Below are positions 34,709-43,438 of a DNA stretch of 64,000 bases, one piece after another. The translations under genes were made by a program, and so were the position numbers. The DNA comes from Pseudomonas sp. Choline-02u-1 (lineage in GTDB: Bacteria > Pseudomonadota > Gammaproteobacteria > Pseudomonadales > Pseudomonadaceae): assembly GCF_002836515.1 (NCBI RefSeq), contig NZ_PJBC01000067.1, forward strand, positions 248,001 to 312,000, read 5' to 3'. The first letter of the stretch is position 1; each line of letters begins with the position of its first letter. The notes under the pieces are model-generated. The model worked only from the letters and a program-made list of their open reading frames with translations. It was not told the origin of the DNA and did not search any database.

Positions 34709-36015
34709 AACTCAAGCTGCAATGGCCGCGCACACTCGCCTCGCGCCTGTCGCTGATTTTCCTGATCGGGCTGATTCTGGCGCAGGGCCTGTCGTTCGGC
34801 GCGCAGTATTACGAGCGTTACCAGAGTGCGAAAAGCACCATGCTCGGCAACCTCGAAACCGACGTCTCGACGTCGATGGCGATCCTCGATCGCCTGCCCG
34901 CCGCCGAACGCGAGGCCTGGTTGCCGCGTCTGGCACGGCGCAATTACGGCTACCTGCTCAATGAGGGCGAACCGGGCATGCCGGTGACCTCGGCTGAAGA
35001 GTCCGTTGCCATTGCCTCGATTACCGCGGCCATCGGCGATACTTATCCAATCGTGTTTACCGAGGTTCCCGGTGGGCAGAGACGACATTTCCAGGGCCAT
35101 CTGCGCCTGAGCGACGGCAGCCCCGTGACCATCGATATCCGTCCGGCGATGGTGCCGTTGTCACCGTGGTTGCCGGTGGTGCTGCTCGGCCAACTGGCGT
35201 TGCTGATCCTCTGCACCTGGCTCGCCGTGCGCATCGCCATTCGTCCCCTCACCCGCCTCGCCAACGCCGTGGAAACCCTCGACCCCAACGCACACCCGGT
35301 CAAACTCGACGAGCAAGGCCCGACTGAAGTGGTTCACGCGGCGCGGGCGTTTAACGCCATGCAAACGCGCATTGCCGCCTACTTGAAAGAACGCATGCAA
35401 CTGCTGGCGGCGATCTCCCATGATCTGCAAACGCCGATCACGCGGATGAAACTGCGCGCGGAGTTCATGGACGACTCGGTCGAGAAAGACAAACTGAGCA
35501 GCGATCTCGGCGAGATCGAGCATCTGGTGCGCGAAGGCGTGGCCTATGCCCGCAGCATTCATGGCGCCACCGAAGAAAGCCGCCGTACCGATCTCGACTC
35601 GTTCCTTGACAGCCTGGTCTTCGACTATCAGGACATGGGCAAGGACGTTCAGCTCGGCGGCAAAAGCAAAGCGGTAATCGAAACCCGTCCGCAAGCCCTG
35701 CGTCGGGTGCTGGTGAACCTGACCGACAACGCCCTGAAATTCGCCGGCGCCGCGCAATTGCAGGTCGAAGCGCAGGGCAACAGCCTGTCGGTGAAAGTCC
35801 TCGATCGCGGCCCGGGCATCGCCGAGGCCGAACTGGCGCAGGTGCTGGAACCGTTCTACCGCGTGGAAAACTCGCGCAATCGCGACACCGGCGGTACCGG
35901 GCTCGGATTGGCGATCGCCCAGCAATTGGCGATGGCGCTGGGTGGCTCGCTGCTGTTGAGCAATCGTGAAGGCGGCGGGCTCTGCGCTGAACTGAAGTTG
36001 CCGCTGCACGGCTGA
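34705..36015 (+). CDS. Two-component sensor histidine kinase
   Basis: The 436-residue kinase has a first membrane segment (about 14-33), a periplasmic sensor of about 120 residues, and a second segment (about 152-175). A HAMP domain, the dimerisation helix with the phospho-accepting His in AAISHDLQTPITRMK, and the ATPase domain follow (N box LVNLTDNALKFAG, G1 VLDRGPGI, G2 GGTGLGLAIAQQLA). The sensor has no recognisable fold, so the signal is unknown. The gene overlaps the regulator gene and ends 219 bases before the LodA/LodB-like operon. Confidence 0.93.
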   Translation: MKLKLQWPRTLASRLSLIFLIGLILAQGLSFGAQYYERYQSAKSTMLGNLETDVSTSMAILDRLPAAEREAWLPRLARRNYGYLLNEGEPGMPVTSAEESVAIASITAAIGDTYPIVFTEVPGGQRRHFQGHLRLSDGSPVTIDIRPAMVPLSPWLPVVLLGQLALLILCTWLAVRIAIRPLTRLANAVETLDPNAHPVKLDEQGPTEVVHAARAFNAMQTRIAAYLKERMQLLAAISHDLQTPITRMKLRAEFMDDSVEKDKLSSDLGEIEHLVREGVAYARSIHGATEESRRTDLDSFLDSLVFDYQDMGKDVQLGGKSKAVIETRPQALRRVLVNLTDNALKFAGAAQLQVEAQGNSLSVKVLDRGPGIAEAELAQVLEPFYRVENSRNRDTGGTGLGLAIAQQLAMALGGSLLLSNREGGGLCAELKLPLHG

Positions 36016-36142
36016 CAGCCACTGTTTAAATTTCCCTCCTGCCGCCCTGCTGTTTCCATCCGAACAGCAGGCATCTGCCTACAACCTCGCCGGAATTTCC
36101 CGACTGTTGCGCCCGGGCGAAGCCCCCTATGGTTATGCATGC

Positions 36143-36188
36143 GCAGACGCCTCGCTACTGTCAGACCTGACAGTAGCGAGGCGTCTGC
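36143..36188. promoter_or_regulatory. 46-bp near-perfect palindrome ahead of the LodA-like operon
   Basis: Arms of 22 bases, from GCAGACGCCTCGCTACTGTC to its complement, flank a 2-base centre (AC). It is not a member of the REP families seen elsewhere in the window. There is no T run. It lies 128 bases after the kinase stop and 47 bases before the next ATG, so it could be an operator, an attenuator hairpin in the leader, or the end of the two-component transcript. Confidence 0.7.
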
Positions 36189-36234
36189 CCTGTGCTGTTT
36201 GATGACGGCTCGCGAACCGTAACGAGGATCAGCC

Positions 36235-38418
36235 ATGACTCTGCTCGAATCCGTCACCCAGGTATGTCATCGGCTGGCGCCCGGCGGCTGGCGTTCGCTG
36301 ATGTTGGCCCATGGCCTTGATCTGTTGGCAGAGCCACTGGCAGCCGAGCTGCGACGACCACTGACGGTTAATCGCTGCCTGAGCGGATTCGAAGATTTCG
36401 ACCCCAACGGAGTCTGCGCAATCGAAGCGGCGGCGCCCTCGCGCAGCTTGCTATATCACGCGCTGGCATCACCGCAAGTGACCGTCGACGAAACCGGAAC
36501 AGATCTGCTGCTGTTGCCGACTCCGGGCGAAATCGAAACCGTTCTGAACTATGTCTACAGCATCGCCCCGCCCACCCTCGATCAACTGCGCCTGACCGCC
36601 GCTGGCGCGCCCTTGGCGGTAGTGGCCTTTGCCAGTGAATATCGCTGCGCGGCCGACACCGTGCACGGCCGACACGCCGATCTTTGCTTTTCGCGCACCG
36701 GCATTGCCCGCGTCGGCACGATGCCTGCCCGGTATGACGCCAGACAGCGATGCTTCCTGCCCTTTGTCGACGGCGACGCCCATGGCATCCGGGTCATGCC
36801 GGTGCGCTACAGCGCGTACATTGCCATGCAATTGCGTGGTGATGCGCAGCGCTTCGGGCCGATGGACTTTCAGGCCGACGTCGATCCCGAGCTGGATTTC
36901 TGGGTGCCGCTGCACAAGCTGTTCGATGGCGACCAGTGCCTGGCGGGCCTGCAACTGGCGGTGACCCTGGAAAATCATCAGATCAACGAGAAGTTGCGGC
37001 ACATCCATTTACGTCACAGTGGCACCGGCTGGGCGGAACCGCAGATCAGCCAGCCGCCCTTTGTCGTGACCGATGATCTGGCTGCCTGGGCAACTGTGGA
37101 GGATTTCGGCACCGGACTGCTGCTGCCAGAGCCGAAAGCACGGCTGGTCGAGCCCGCCAGACTCGAGGGCCGACCGCTATCGTTTCTGATGCCAGCCAAC
37201 ACCGGCGGCATGGTGCATGGCCGACACAAGGTTGACGCAGACGGCAGCATCAATGATTTGAACAACCACCCCGATGTCGAAGCGCTGGTGCGTGCAGGCG
37301 GTTATGAGGCCCTGCACTACCAAGACGCGACAGCTGACGGATGGGTTCGGCCACACTGCCCGGTCCTCAACGACCTGCTGCCGACGGTGGCTGCCTATTC
37401 GATTATCGGCCCTCCGGATTTTTACCCACTGTGCAGTCAGCGCAAACTGCTGCGCTGGGTCCGCGAAGAGCCGCTTTTCCCCGATCCCGACATTTGGCAC
37501 GCCCGCCTCGAAGCGCTTTCCAACGTGCGGTATTGCGCCAACCTGAATCTCAAGGATCAGTTGTTTTCTGACAAGGATCGAGGGGTGACGGCGATTGTCG
37601 CTTCGGCTGAACCGCGCCTGCGCGCGTCATCGCATATGCCGCTCGCTCAGAGTTCGCGACCTTCCTCGCTGCCCGACGGCGCCGCCGGGGTTTTCGGTCC
37701 GGGCTGGGAAGTAGGCTGGATTCGACAGAAAACTTCCGATGCGCAATGGATCAATGTGTTGGCCGGCTATCAGATGGCAAGCCCGTTTCCCGAAGATGCG
37801 AAAATCTGCGCGGCTCTGGGCTCCTTCTGGCCGGGGGTGGCACCGGACTCGGTGCGCGTTTTCGAACCACGTTCAAGTCTGCACACCATCATCCCGTTGA
37901 CCGATCAGGAAATTAACCAGCACGGTGCCATTGCCTGGGACGATCAGCCGGGTCCGCAACTCATCGTTCAAGACAATCGCCTGTTTGCCCAGTACCACGC
38001 CTATGCCCACGCCGATTACACCCAGGTCGCCCTGGACGGGCTTTTTTCCCTGAGCCTGACCGGCCGCACATCACAACCCGCGTATGAGCGGCGGGTCGTT
38101 TCGATGCATCGGGTTTATCAGGTGCTTGGCGCTGACGATGACAACGCCCAGCGCAATGCCTGGCCGCTGCTGTCGTTTCTCGAGGTGCAGCAACCGGACA
38201 ACGAACTCGATACGGCCCAGCAGGAAGCCGGCATTGTTCTCGAGGGCTGGGTGCAGCGTTTTTCGATGTACAAGCGCGGGGCTGTCAGCACTGCCGATGA
38301 TGATTTCAAATTGCGTCACGTCGAAGTGGAGCGACAGGTCCTGTTGTTCGTCAGCACCGATACCATCCTGATGAAACAGGATGCAGAGGCCTGGCAGATC
38401 GCTGATGAAACACTTTGA
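36235..38418 (+). CDS. Putative LodA/GoxA-like quinoprotein oxidase
   Basis: The 727-residue protein has no signal peptide, membrane segment or common domain that I can place with certainty. Its length and its overlap with a LodB-like flavoprotein gene match LodA/GoxA, amino-acid oxidases whose cysteine-tryptophylquinone cofactor is made with LodB-type flavoproteins. Segments that look compatible are FGPGWEVGWIRQ (about 485-497) and CAALGSFWPGVAPDS (Cys525, Trp532), with Trp568 further on as a candidate cofactor tryptophan. The residue assignment is a guess to be tested by alignment. ATG 36235 has GAGGATC upstream. It ends 14 bases inside the next gene. An unrelated uncharacterised family remains possible. 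Confidence 0.5.
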   Translation: MTLLESVTQVCHRLAPGGWRSLMLAHGLDLLAEPLAAELRRPLTVNRCLSGFEDFDPNGVCAIEAAAPSRSLLYHALASPQVTVDETGTDLLLLPTPGEIETVLNYVYSIAPPTLDQLRLTAAGAPLAVVAFASEYRCAADTVHGRHADLCFSRTGIARVGTMPARYDARQRCFLPFVDGDAHGIRVMPVRYSAYIAMQLRGDAQRFGPMDFQADVDPELDFWVPLHKLFDGDQCLAGLQLAVTLENHQINEKLRHIHLRHSGTGWAEPQISQPPFVVTDDLAAWATVEDFGTGLLLPEPKARLVEPARLEGRPLSFLMPANTGGMVHGRHKVDADGSINDLNNHPDVEALVRAGGYEALHYQDATADGWVRPHCPVLNDLLPTVAAYSIIGPPDFYPLCSQRKLLRWVREEPLFPDPDIWHARLEALSNVRYCANLNLKDQLFSDKDRGVTAIVASAEPRLRASSHMPLAQSSRPSSLPDGAAGVFGPGWEVGWIRQKTSDAQWINVLAGYQMASPFPEDAKICAALGSFWPGVAPDSVRVFEPRSSLHTIIPLTDQEINQHGAIAWDDQPGPQLIVQDNRLFAQYHAYAHADYTQVALDGLFSLSLTGRTSQPAYERRVVSMHRVYQVLGADDDNAQRNAWPLLSFLEVQQPDNELDTAQQEAGIVLEGWVQRFSMYKRGAVSTADDDFKLRHVEVERQVLLFVSTDTILMKQDAEAWQIADETL

Positions 38419-39451
38419 TGTTGTGGTGATTGGCGCAGGCCCTGCGGGCTGCGCCAGCGCCATCAGTTGTGCCCGCCGAGGGTTGCGCGTGGCTTTGCTC
38501 GAACGGCACGCGTTTCCCCGATTCCGCCCCGGCGAAAGCCTGCATCCGGGGATCGAACCGTTATTGCGACAGCTCGGCATCGCCGATCTGCTCGGTGCCT
38601 CGTCGACTCTGCGCTTTGAAGGCCAATGGGTGCACTGGCACGGCCCGGCGCGTTTCAACGCTTTCGGCACGGATGCAAATGGCCCATGGCGCGGCTTCCA
38701 TATCAGCCGCGCGCAATTGGACAGGGCGTTGTTGCAGCAAGCGGCGTCCACGGGGGTCGAGGTGTATCAGCCATGTCGGGCGCAGCAGGTGCTCACCCAT
38801 GGGCGCCGAGTCATCGGTGTGGAGACCGACAGCGGCTGCCTTTCTGCCTCGTATTTGATCGACGCCAGTGGAGCTACCGGCTGGCTTGGCCGCAAACTGC
38901 ACCTGACGGAACAAATCGATTCTCCTGCGTTGGTGGCTCGCTACGGTTATTTGCAGGGTCGCTGCGAGCCCTACGCAAGCCATCCGCATTTGCTGGCTAC
39001 CCCTGATGGCTGGACCTGGATCGCTCAGGTCAAGGCACAGTTGCTGCACTGGACACACCTGACGCTGGAAGCCGAGGCTACGCCGGGGATAAATCCTTGC
39101 CTGCGAATATTGCCCGCAGACCTGCAGGCATTACCGCAGGCGGGCCCGATACGCGGTGCGGATGTGAGCTGGCGCATAAGCGAGGTTGTGGCCGGTGATG
39201 GGTACTTTCTTGCGGGTGATGCTGCAAGCCGGCTCGACCCGGCTTCGTCGCACGGGGTGCTCAAGGCGTTGATGAGCGGCATGCAGGCCGCTCAAGCCAT
39301 TCACGACGGCTGGTTCCGACCGCTACTGCGACCGCTCGCACAAGCACAGTATCAGCGATGGCTGCGCTGCTGGTATGAACACGACCTGACACAGCTGCGC
39401 AGTTTCTATGGTCAACACCCGTTCCCGCCCCGATGGCTGGGCACTGATTGA
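38405..39451 (+). CDS. LodB-like FAD-dependent oxidoreductase (maturase type)
   Basis: The 348-residue flavoprotein of the tryptophan-halogenase/geranylgeranyl-reductase-like group has the GxGxxG motif VVIGAGPAGCASAI at the N terminus and the second FAD motif FLAGDAASRLDP near residue 280. The FRPGESLHPGIEPLLRQLG segment after the first FAD motif is the form I associate with LodB/GoxB maturases. It lacks the lysine-bearing WxWxIP of halogenases. LodB proteins install the tryptophylquinone of the partner oxidase in the cytoplasm. ATG 38405 lies within the end of the upstream gene, giving tight translational coupling. Confidence 0.7.
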   Translation: MKHFDVVVIGAGPAGCASAISCARRGLRVALLERHAFPRFRPGESLHPGIEPLLRQLGIADLLGASSTLRFEGQWVHWHGPARFNAFGTDANGPWRGFHISRAQLDRALLQQAASTGVEVYQPCRAQQVLTHGRRVIGVETDSGCLSASYLIDASGATGWLGRKLHLTEQIDSPALVARYGYLQGRCEPYASHPHLLATPDGWTWIAQVKAQLLHWTHLTLEAEATPGINPCLRILPADLQALPQAGPIRGADVSWRISEVVAGDGYFLAGDAASRLDPASSHGVLKALMSGMQAAQAIHDGWFRPLLRPLAQAQYQRWLRCWYEHDLTQLRSFYGQHPFPPRWLGTD

Positions 39452-39600
39452 GCAAAAGGAGTCTAGACTCATTCATTACCCAGTCGAGGGGGCCGCAGGA
39501 CTTCTGCTGTGCCCTGCCCCTATCCGTGACCACCGCCCGGTGGCGCCTGCCTCGACATTCAACGCCGCCGGACGGTGATCCTGTTTCAGGAGCACACGTG

Positions 39601-40647
39601 ATGAATGAGGCGAAGCTCAACGAATTCATGGGCAAACTGGTCAACGACATGGGCGGCGCGGCGATGCTGGCCAATGTCATTGTCGGCGAAGAACTCGGTC
39701 TGTACCGGGCAATGGCCGACAGCCAACCGATCAGCCCCGAAGCCCTCGCGGCAAAAACCGACTGCAACCCGCGCCTGGTGCGCGAATGGCTGAGCGCCCA
39801 CGCCGCGTCCGGTTACATGGAGCACCTTGACGGTCAGTTTCGCTTGCCGCAAGAACAGGCACTGGCGCTGGCAGTGGAAGATTCCCCTGTGTACGTGGCC
39901 GGCGGCCTCGGCGTGGTCGCGTCGTTTTTCCATGACAAGGACAAACTGGTCAAGGCCATGCGCGGCAACGGCGCTCTGTCCTGGGGCGATCACCACCCGT
40001 GCATGTTCAGCGGCACCGAACGCTTCTTCCGCCCCGGCTACAAAGGTCATCTGATCGCGGAATGGCTGCCGGCACTCGACGGTGTGGTGGCCAAACTCGA
40101 ACGCGGCGCCAAAGTCGCCGACATCGGCTGCGGCCACGGAGCGTCGACGGTGATCATGGCCCAGGCGTTTCCCAAGTCACAGTTTGTCGGTTTTGACTTT
40201 CACGTGCCGTCGATCACGGTTGCCACGCAACGCGCCGAAGAAGGTGGCGTGGGCAACCGCGCCAGATTCTTCGAGGGCACGGCGAAAAACTATCCTGGCG
40301 GCGACTATGACCTGGTCTGCTTTTTTGATTGCCTGCACGACATGGGCGACCCGGTCGGTGCCGCCCGTCATGCGTATGAGTCACTCAAAGACGACGGAAC
40401 AGTGTTGCTGGTCGAACCGTTCGCCAACGATAAACTGGACGACAATCTCAACGCGGTCGGGCGCCTGTTCTACGCCGCCTCGACGTTTATCTGCACGCCC
40501 AACTCACTGTCTCAGGAAGTCGGTCTCGGGCTCGGTGCGCAGGCAGGTGAATTGCGCTTGCGCAAAGTCTTTGCCGAAGCCGGGTTCAAACAGTTCCGCC
40601 GTGCCACGCAAACGCCGTTCAACCTGATTCTGGAGGCGCGCAAGTAA
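39601..40647 (+). CDS. SAM-dependent methyltransferase (Rv2258c-like)
   Basis: The 348-residue protein has an N-terminal winged-helix region (about 1-90: LYRAMADSQPISPEALA, RLVREWLSAHAASGYM) and a C-terminal class I methyltransferase domain with VADIGCGHGASTVIMA (motif I), FDFHVPSI and DLVCFFDCLHDMGDP. This layout is that of the Rv2258c family; the substrate is unknown. AGGAG lies eight bases before ATG 39601. The upstream open frame overlaps the LodB-like gene end and is not used. It is separated by 149 bases from the flavoprotein gene, so membership of that operon is uncertain. Confidence 0.85.
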   Translation: MNEAKLNEFMGKLVNDMGGAAMLANVIVGEELGLYRAMADSQPISPEALAAKTDCNPRLVREWLSAHAASGYMEHLDGQFRLPQEQALALAVEDSPVYVAGGLGVVASFFHDKDKLVKAMRGNGALSWGDHHPCMFSGTERFFRPGYKGHLIAEWLPALDGVVAKLERGAKVADIGCGHGASTVIMAQAFPKSQFVGFDFHVPSITVATQRAEEGGVGNRARFFEGTAKNYPGGDYDLVCFFDCLHDMGDPVGAARHAYESLKDDGTVLLVEPFANDKLDDNLNAVGRLFYAASTFICTPNSLSQEVGLGLGAQAGELRLRKVFAEAGFKQFRRATQTPFNLILEARK

Positions 40648-40701
40648 CCCATGCGGATCGCGTGATAACCTGCGAGCACTGTCCAATCTGGAGTGCTGAG
40701 C

Positions 40702-41544
40702 ATGCTCGACAGCCCGATCCGTGAACATTTCGACACGCTGCTGCAGGCCATGGCCGAAGACAAGTTTCTAGTGCTGACCGGCGCCGGCATCAGCACACCT
40801 TCGGGCATTCCGGACTACCGCGACAGCGACGGCGTGCGTCGCGGACGGCAGCCGATGATGTATCAGGAATTCCTTGCCGCCCCGCAATCACGTCGTCGCT
40901 ACTGGGCACGGGCCATGCTCGGCTGGCCACGCGTGCGCCAGGCGCGACCGAACGCCGCGCATGAAGCGTTGGCGACGCTGCAACAGCGTGGCCGAATCAG
41001 CGCTTTGATCACGCAGAACGTCGACACCTTGCACGATCAGGCCGGCAGCCATGATGTGATCGAACTGCACGGCAGCTTGCATCGGGTGCTGTGCCTGGAC
41101 TGCGGCCAGCGCAGCCAGCGCGACGAGATTCAGCAGCAGATGGAAGCACACAATCCCTATCTGAGAGGCGTTGACGCGGTGCAGGCGCCGGATGGCGATA
41201 CCCTGCTTGATCCGGCGTTCGAGGCGCGCTTTCAGGTGCCACAGTGTCCGCATTGTGCGGGTGAGCGGATGAAGCCGGATGTGGTTTTTTTCGGCGAAAA
41301 CGTGGCGCCGCCGACGGCGGCACGGGCAATGGCGGCTGTCGAAAATGCGGCGGGGTTGCTGGTGGTGGGGTCGTCGTTGATGGCGTATTCGGCGTTTCGC
41401 CTGTGCCGGGTCATCGCCGAGCGCGGCAAGCCGCTGATTGCGATCAACCTGGGCAAGACCCGGGCCGACGATTTGCTCGATTTGAAGATTGAAGGGTCGT
41501 GCGAAGCGCTACTGCCGCTGCTGGCACAGCGTCTGCAATTCTGA
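40702..41544 (+). CDS. Sir2-family NAD-dependent protein deacylase
   Basis: The 280-residue sirtuin removes acyl groups from lysines with NAD. It has GAGISTPSGIPDYRD (NAD site), TQNVDTLHDQAG (catalytic core), the catalytic His in ELHGS, the zinc cysteines in CLDCG and CPHC, and PDVVFFGENV. The size and the longer zinc module suggest the SIRT4-like (class II) group. GGAG precedes ATG 40702. It converges with dhcR, 18 bases away. Confidence 0.92.
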   Translation: MLDSPIREHFDTLLQAMAEDKFLVLTGAGISTPSGIPDYRDSDGVRRGRQPMMYQEFLAAPQSRRRYWARAMLGWPRVRQARPNAAHEALATLQQRGRISALITQNVDTLHDQAGSHDVIELHGSLHRVLCLDCGQRSQRDEIQQQMEAHNPYLRGVDAVQAPDGDTLLDPAFEARFQVPQCPHCAGERMKPDVVFFGENVAPPTAARAMAAVENAAGLLVVGSSLMAYSAFRLCRVIAERGKPLIAINLGKTRADDLLDLKIEGSCEALLPLLAQRLQF

Positions 41545-41562
41545 AGCCCACTTCGCAGGTGC

Positions 41563-42459
41563 TCAGGGCAGCAGACGTTCGCTCAGGTTTTCCTGCTGGA
41601 GAATATCGAACAATGCCTGGGCCGCCGCCGACAGCTCATTGCCCGGTTCGGTCAACACGCCAATTGCCCGCTCGACCGAATCATTCAAGGTCAGACACTG
41701 CGCGCCCAGCTCGCGCATTTGCCCCGCACACAACGCCGGCACCGCGCTGACCCCGAGCCCACTGGCCACCATCCGGCCGACCGTCGCCAATTGATGGCTT
41801 TCAAATTCCACGGGTAACTTCATCCCGCGCGCCTGCAGATGCTCTTCAAGCATGACCCGCACTGTCGAGGGCCGCTGCAGGGTGATGAACGGTTCTTGCA
41901 GCAAGGTCTGCCAATCAATGTCGGCGCGTTTGGCCAGCACTGAATCCGCCGGCACCACTGCGACAAAGCGGTCGACATAAAGCGGCGTGAACGTCATCGA
42001 AGTGCTCTGCATTGGCGCGAACGCCACGCCAAGTTCAACCTGACGATCGCGGACCATTTCCAGCACTTGCTCGTTGATCACGTCATTGACCGTCACGTTG
42101 ACGTTCGGATATCGCGCGCGAAAACTCTTGAGGATCGGCGGCAGCAGATTGCCAGCAAACGACGGCATCGCCGCCAGCGTTACGCGCCCGCGCTGCAGGC
42201 TGAAGCGCTGACGCATTTCGTCCTCGGCGTTGTCCCAGTCGGCGATCAAGCGGCGCGCCAAAGGCAGCAGCGATTCCCCTTCCGCGGTCAGCGCGACATT
42301 ACGGGTGTTGCGGCTGAACAGGCGCCCGCCCAAGCCTTCTTCCAGCGCCTTGATGGTCAGGCTGAGCGCCGACTGCGACAGGTGCAGACGCTCGCAGGCC
42401 ACCGCGAAACTCAGACTATGGGCCACGGCGAGAAAGGCTCGGATCTGCTTGATGGTCAT
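41563..42459 (-). CDS. dhcR: LysR-family regulator of the dhc operon
   Basis: The 298-residue regulator has an N-terminal helix-turn-helix (SFAVACERLHLSQSALSLTI) and an effector domain. It is divergent from a CoA-transferase-thiolase operon in the same order as P. aeruginosa PA1998-PA2001, where the LysR protein is needed for growth on carnitine/dehydrocarnitine. By that synteny it should activate dhcAB-atoB in response to a carnitine breakdown product. The start MTIKQIRAFLAVAHS is the canonical LysR one; an upstream ATG six codons earlier is an alternative. Confidence 0.83.
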   Translation of the reverse strand: MTIKQIRAFLAVAHSLSFAVACERLHLSQSALSLTIKALEEGLGGRLFSRNTRNVALTAEGESLLPLARRLIADWDNAEDEMRQRFSLQRGRVTLAAMPSFAGNLLPPILKSFRARYPNVNVTVNDVINEQVLEMVRDRQVELGVAFAPMQSTSMTFTPLYVDRFVAVVPADSVLAKRADIDWQTLLQEPFITLQRPSTVRVMLEEHLQARGMKLPVEFESHQLATVGRMVASGLGVSAVPALCAGQMRELGAQCLTLNDSVERAIGVLTEPGNELSAAAQALFDILQQENLSERLLP

Positions 42460-42489
42460 AATAGAGGCTCTGAGCATGAAACTCGGTCA

Positions 42490-42570
42490 TGTAGGAGCTG
42501 CCGAAGGCTGCGATCTTTTGACGTTGATTTTTTAAGATCAAAAGATCGCAGCCTTCGGCAGCTCCTACAG
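42490..42570. repeat. REPIN between dhcR and dhcA
   Basis: Perfect arms from TGTAGGAGCTGCCGAAGGCT to its complement ending GCAGCTCCTACA, with an A/T-rich centre. It sits inside the divergent promoter region, 140 bases before dhcA, so it interrupts the LysR control region. Confidence 0.9.
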
Positions 42571-42715
42571 GGAATCACCCATTTCAGTAATTTCGGCGAT
42601 TGTTGAACTTTATCAATCAATCAACCGCAAAAATCAACTTAACAAATATATTTCACGGAGAGACACTCCAGTCATTCGGCTAGCCAGCCGCCCGCAAATA
42701 ATAAAAGAGGTGCCT

Positions 42716-43414
42716 ATGGCAGGTTTCGACAAGCGTGTGTATTCCTACGAGGAAGCGATGGCCGGGCTGGAAGACGGCATGACCGTTATCGCCGGCGGCT
42801 TTGGGCTATGCGGCATTCCGGAAAATCTGATCGCCGAGATCAAGCGCAAGGGCACCCGTGACCTCACCGTGGTTTCCAACAACTGCGGCGTCGACGGTTT
42901 CGGCCTCGGCGTGCTGCTCACCGATCGCCAGATCAGCAAAGTCATCGCCTCTTACGTCGGCGAAAACAAGCTGTTCGAGGAGCAACTGCTCAAGGGCGAC
43001 ATCGAAGTTATCCTCACCCCGCAAGGCACCCTCGCCGAGAAAATGCGCGCTGGCGGTGCCGGCATTCCGGCGTTCTTCACTGCCACCGGCGTCGGCACCC
43101 CGGTGGCTGAAGGCAAGGAAGTGCGTGAGTTCAAGGGTCGCAAGTACCTGATGGAAGAGTCCATCACCGGCGACTTTGCCATCGTCAAAGGCTGGAAGGC
43201 TGACCATTTCGGTAACGTCGTTTACCGTCACACCGCCCAGAACTTCAACCCGCTGGCGGCCACTGCCGGCAAGATCACCGTGGTCGAAGTCGAAGAAATC
43301 GTCGAGCCCGGCGAACTCGACCCCACGCAGATCCACACCCCGGGCATCTACGTCGATCGAGTCATTTGCGGCACGTTCGAAAAACGCATCGAACAGCGCA
43401 CCATCCGCAAATAA
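42716..43414 (+). CDS. dhcA: 3-oxoacid/dehydrocarnitine CoA-transferase subunit A
   Basis: The 232-residue alpha subunit of a class I CoA-transferase has the CoA-binding loop GGFGLCGIPENLI and the conserved VSNNCGVDGFGLG. Together with subunit B it moves CoA from succinyl-CoA or a similar donor to a 3-oxoacid. In the P. aeruginosa PA1999-PA2000 counterpart the acceptor is dehydrocarnitine. AGAGGTG precedes ATG 42716. It is 24 bases upstream of subunit B and starts a three-gene operon. ScoA/AtoD on acetoacetate is the alternative assignment. Confidence 0.87.
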   Translation: MAGFDKRVYSYEEAMAGLEDGMTVIAGGFGLCGIPENLIAEIKRKGTRDLTVVSNNCGVDGFGLGVLLTDRQISKVIASYVGENKLFEEQLLKGDIEVILTPQGTLAEKMRAGGAGIPAFFTATGVGTPVAEGKEVREFKGRKYLMEESITGDFAIVKGWKADHFGNVVYRHTAQNFNPLAATAGKITVVEVEEIVEPGELDPTQIHTPGIYVDRVICGTFEKRIEQRTIRK

Positions 43415-43438
43415 TTCAGGCCTACGGAGAACAACAAC

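Noticed and set aside
36235..38418. Frameshifted or chimeric gene
   Set aside because: The frame is uninterrupted, codon usage is uniform and the downstream overlap is tight, so it is one intact gene.
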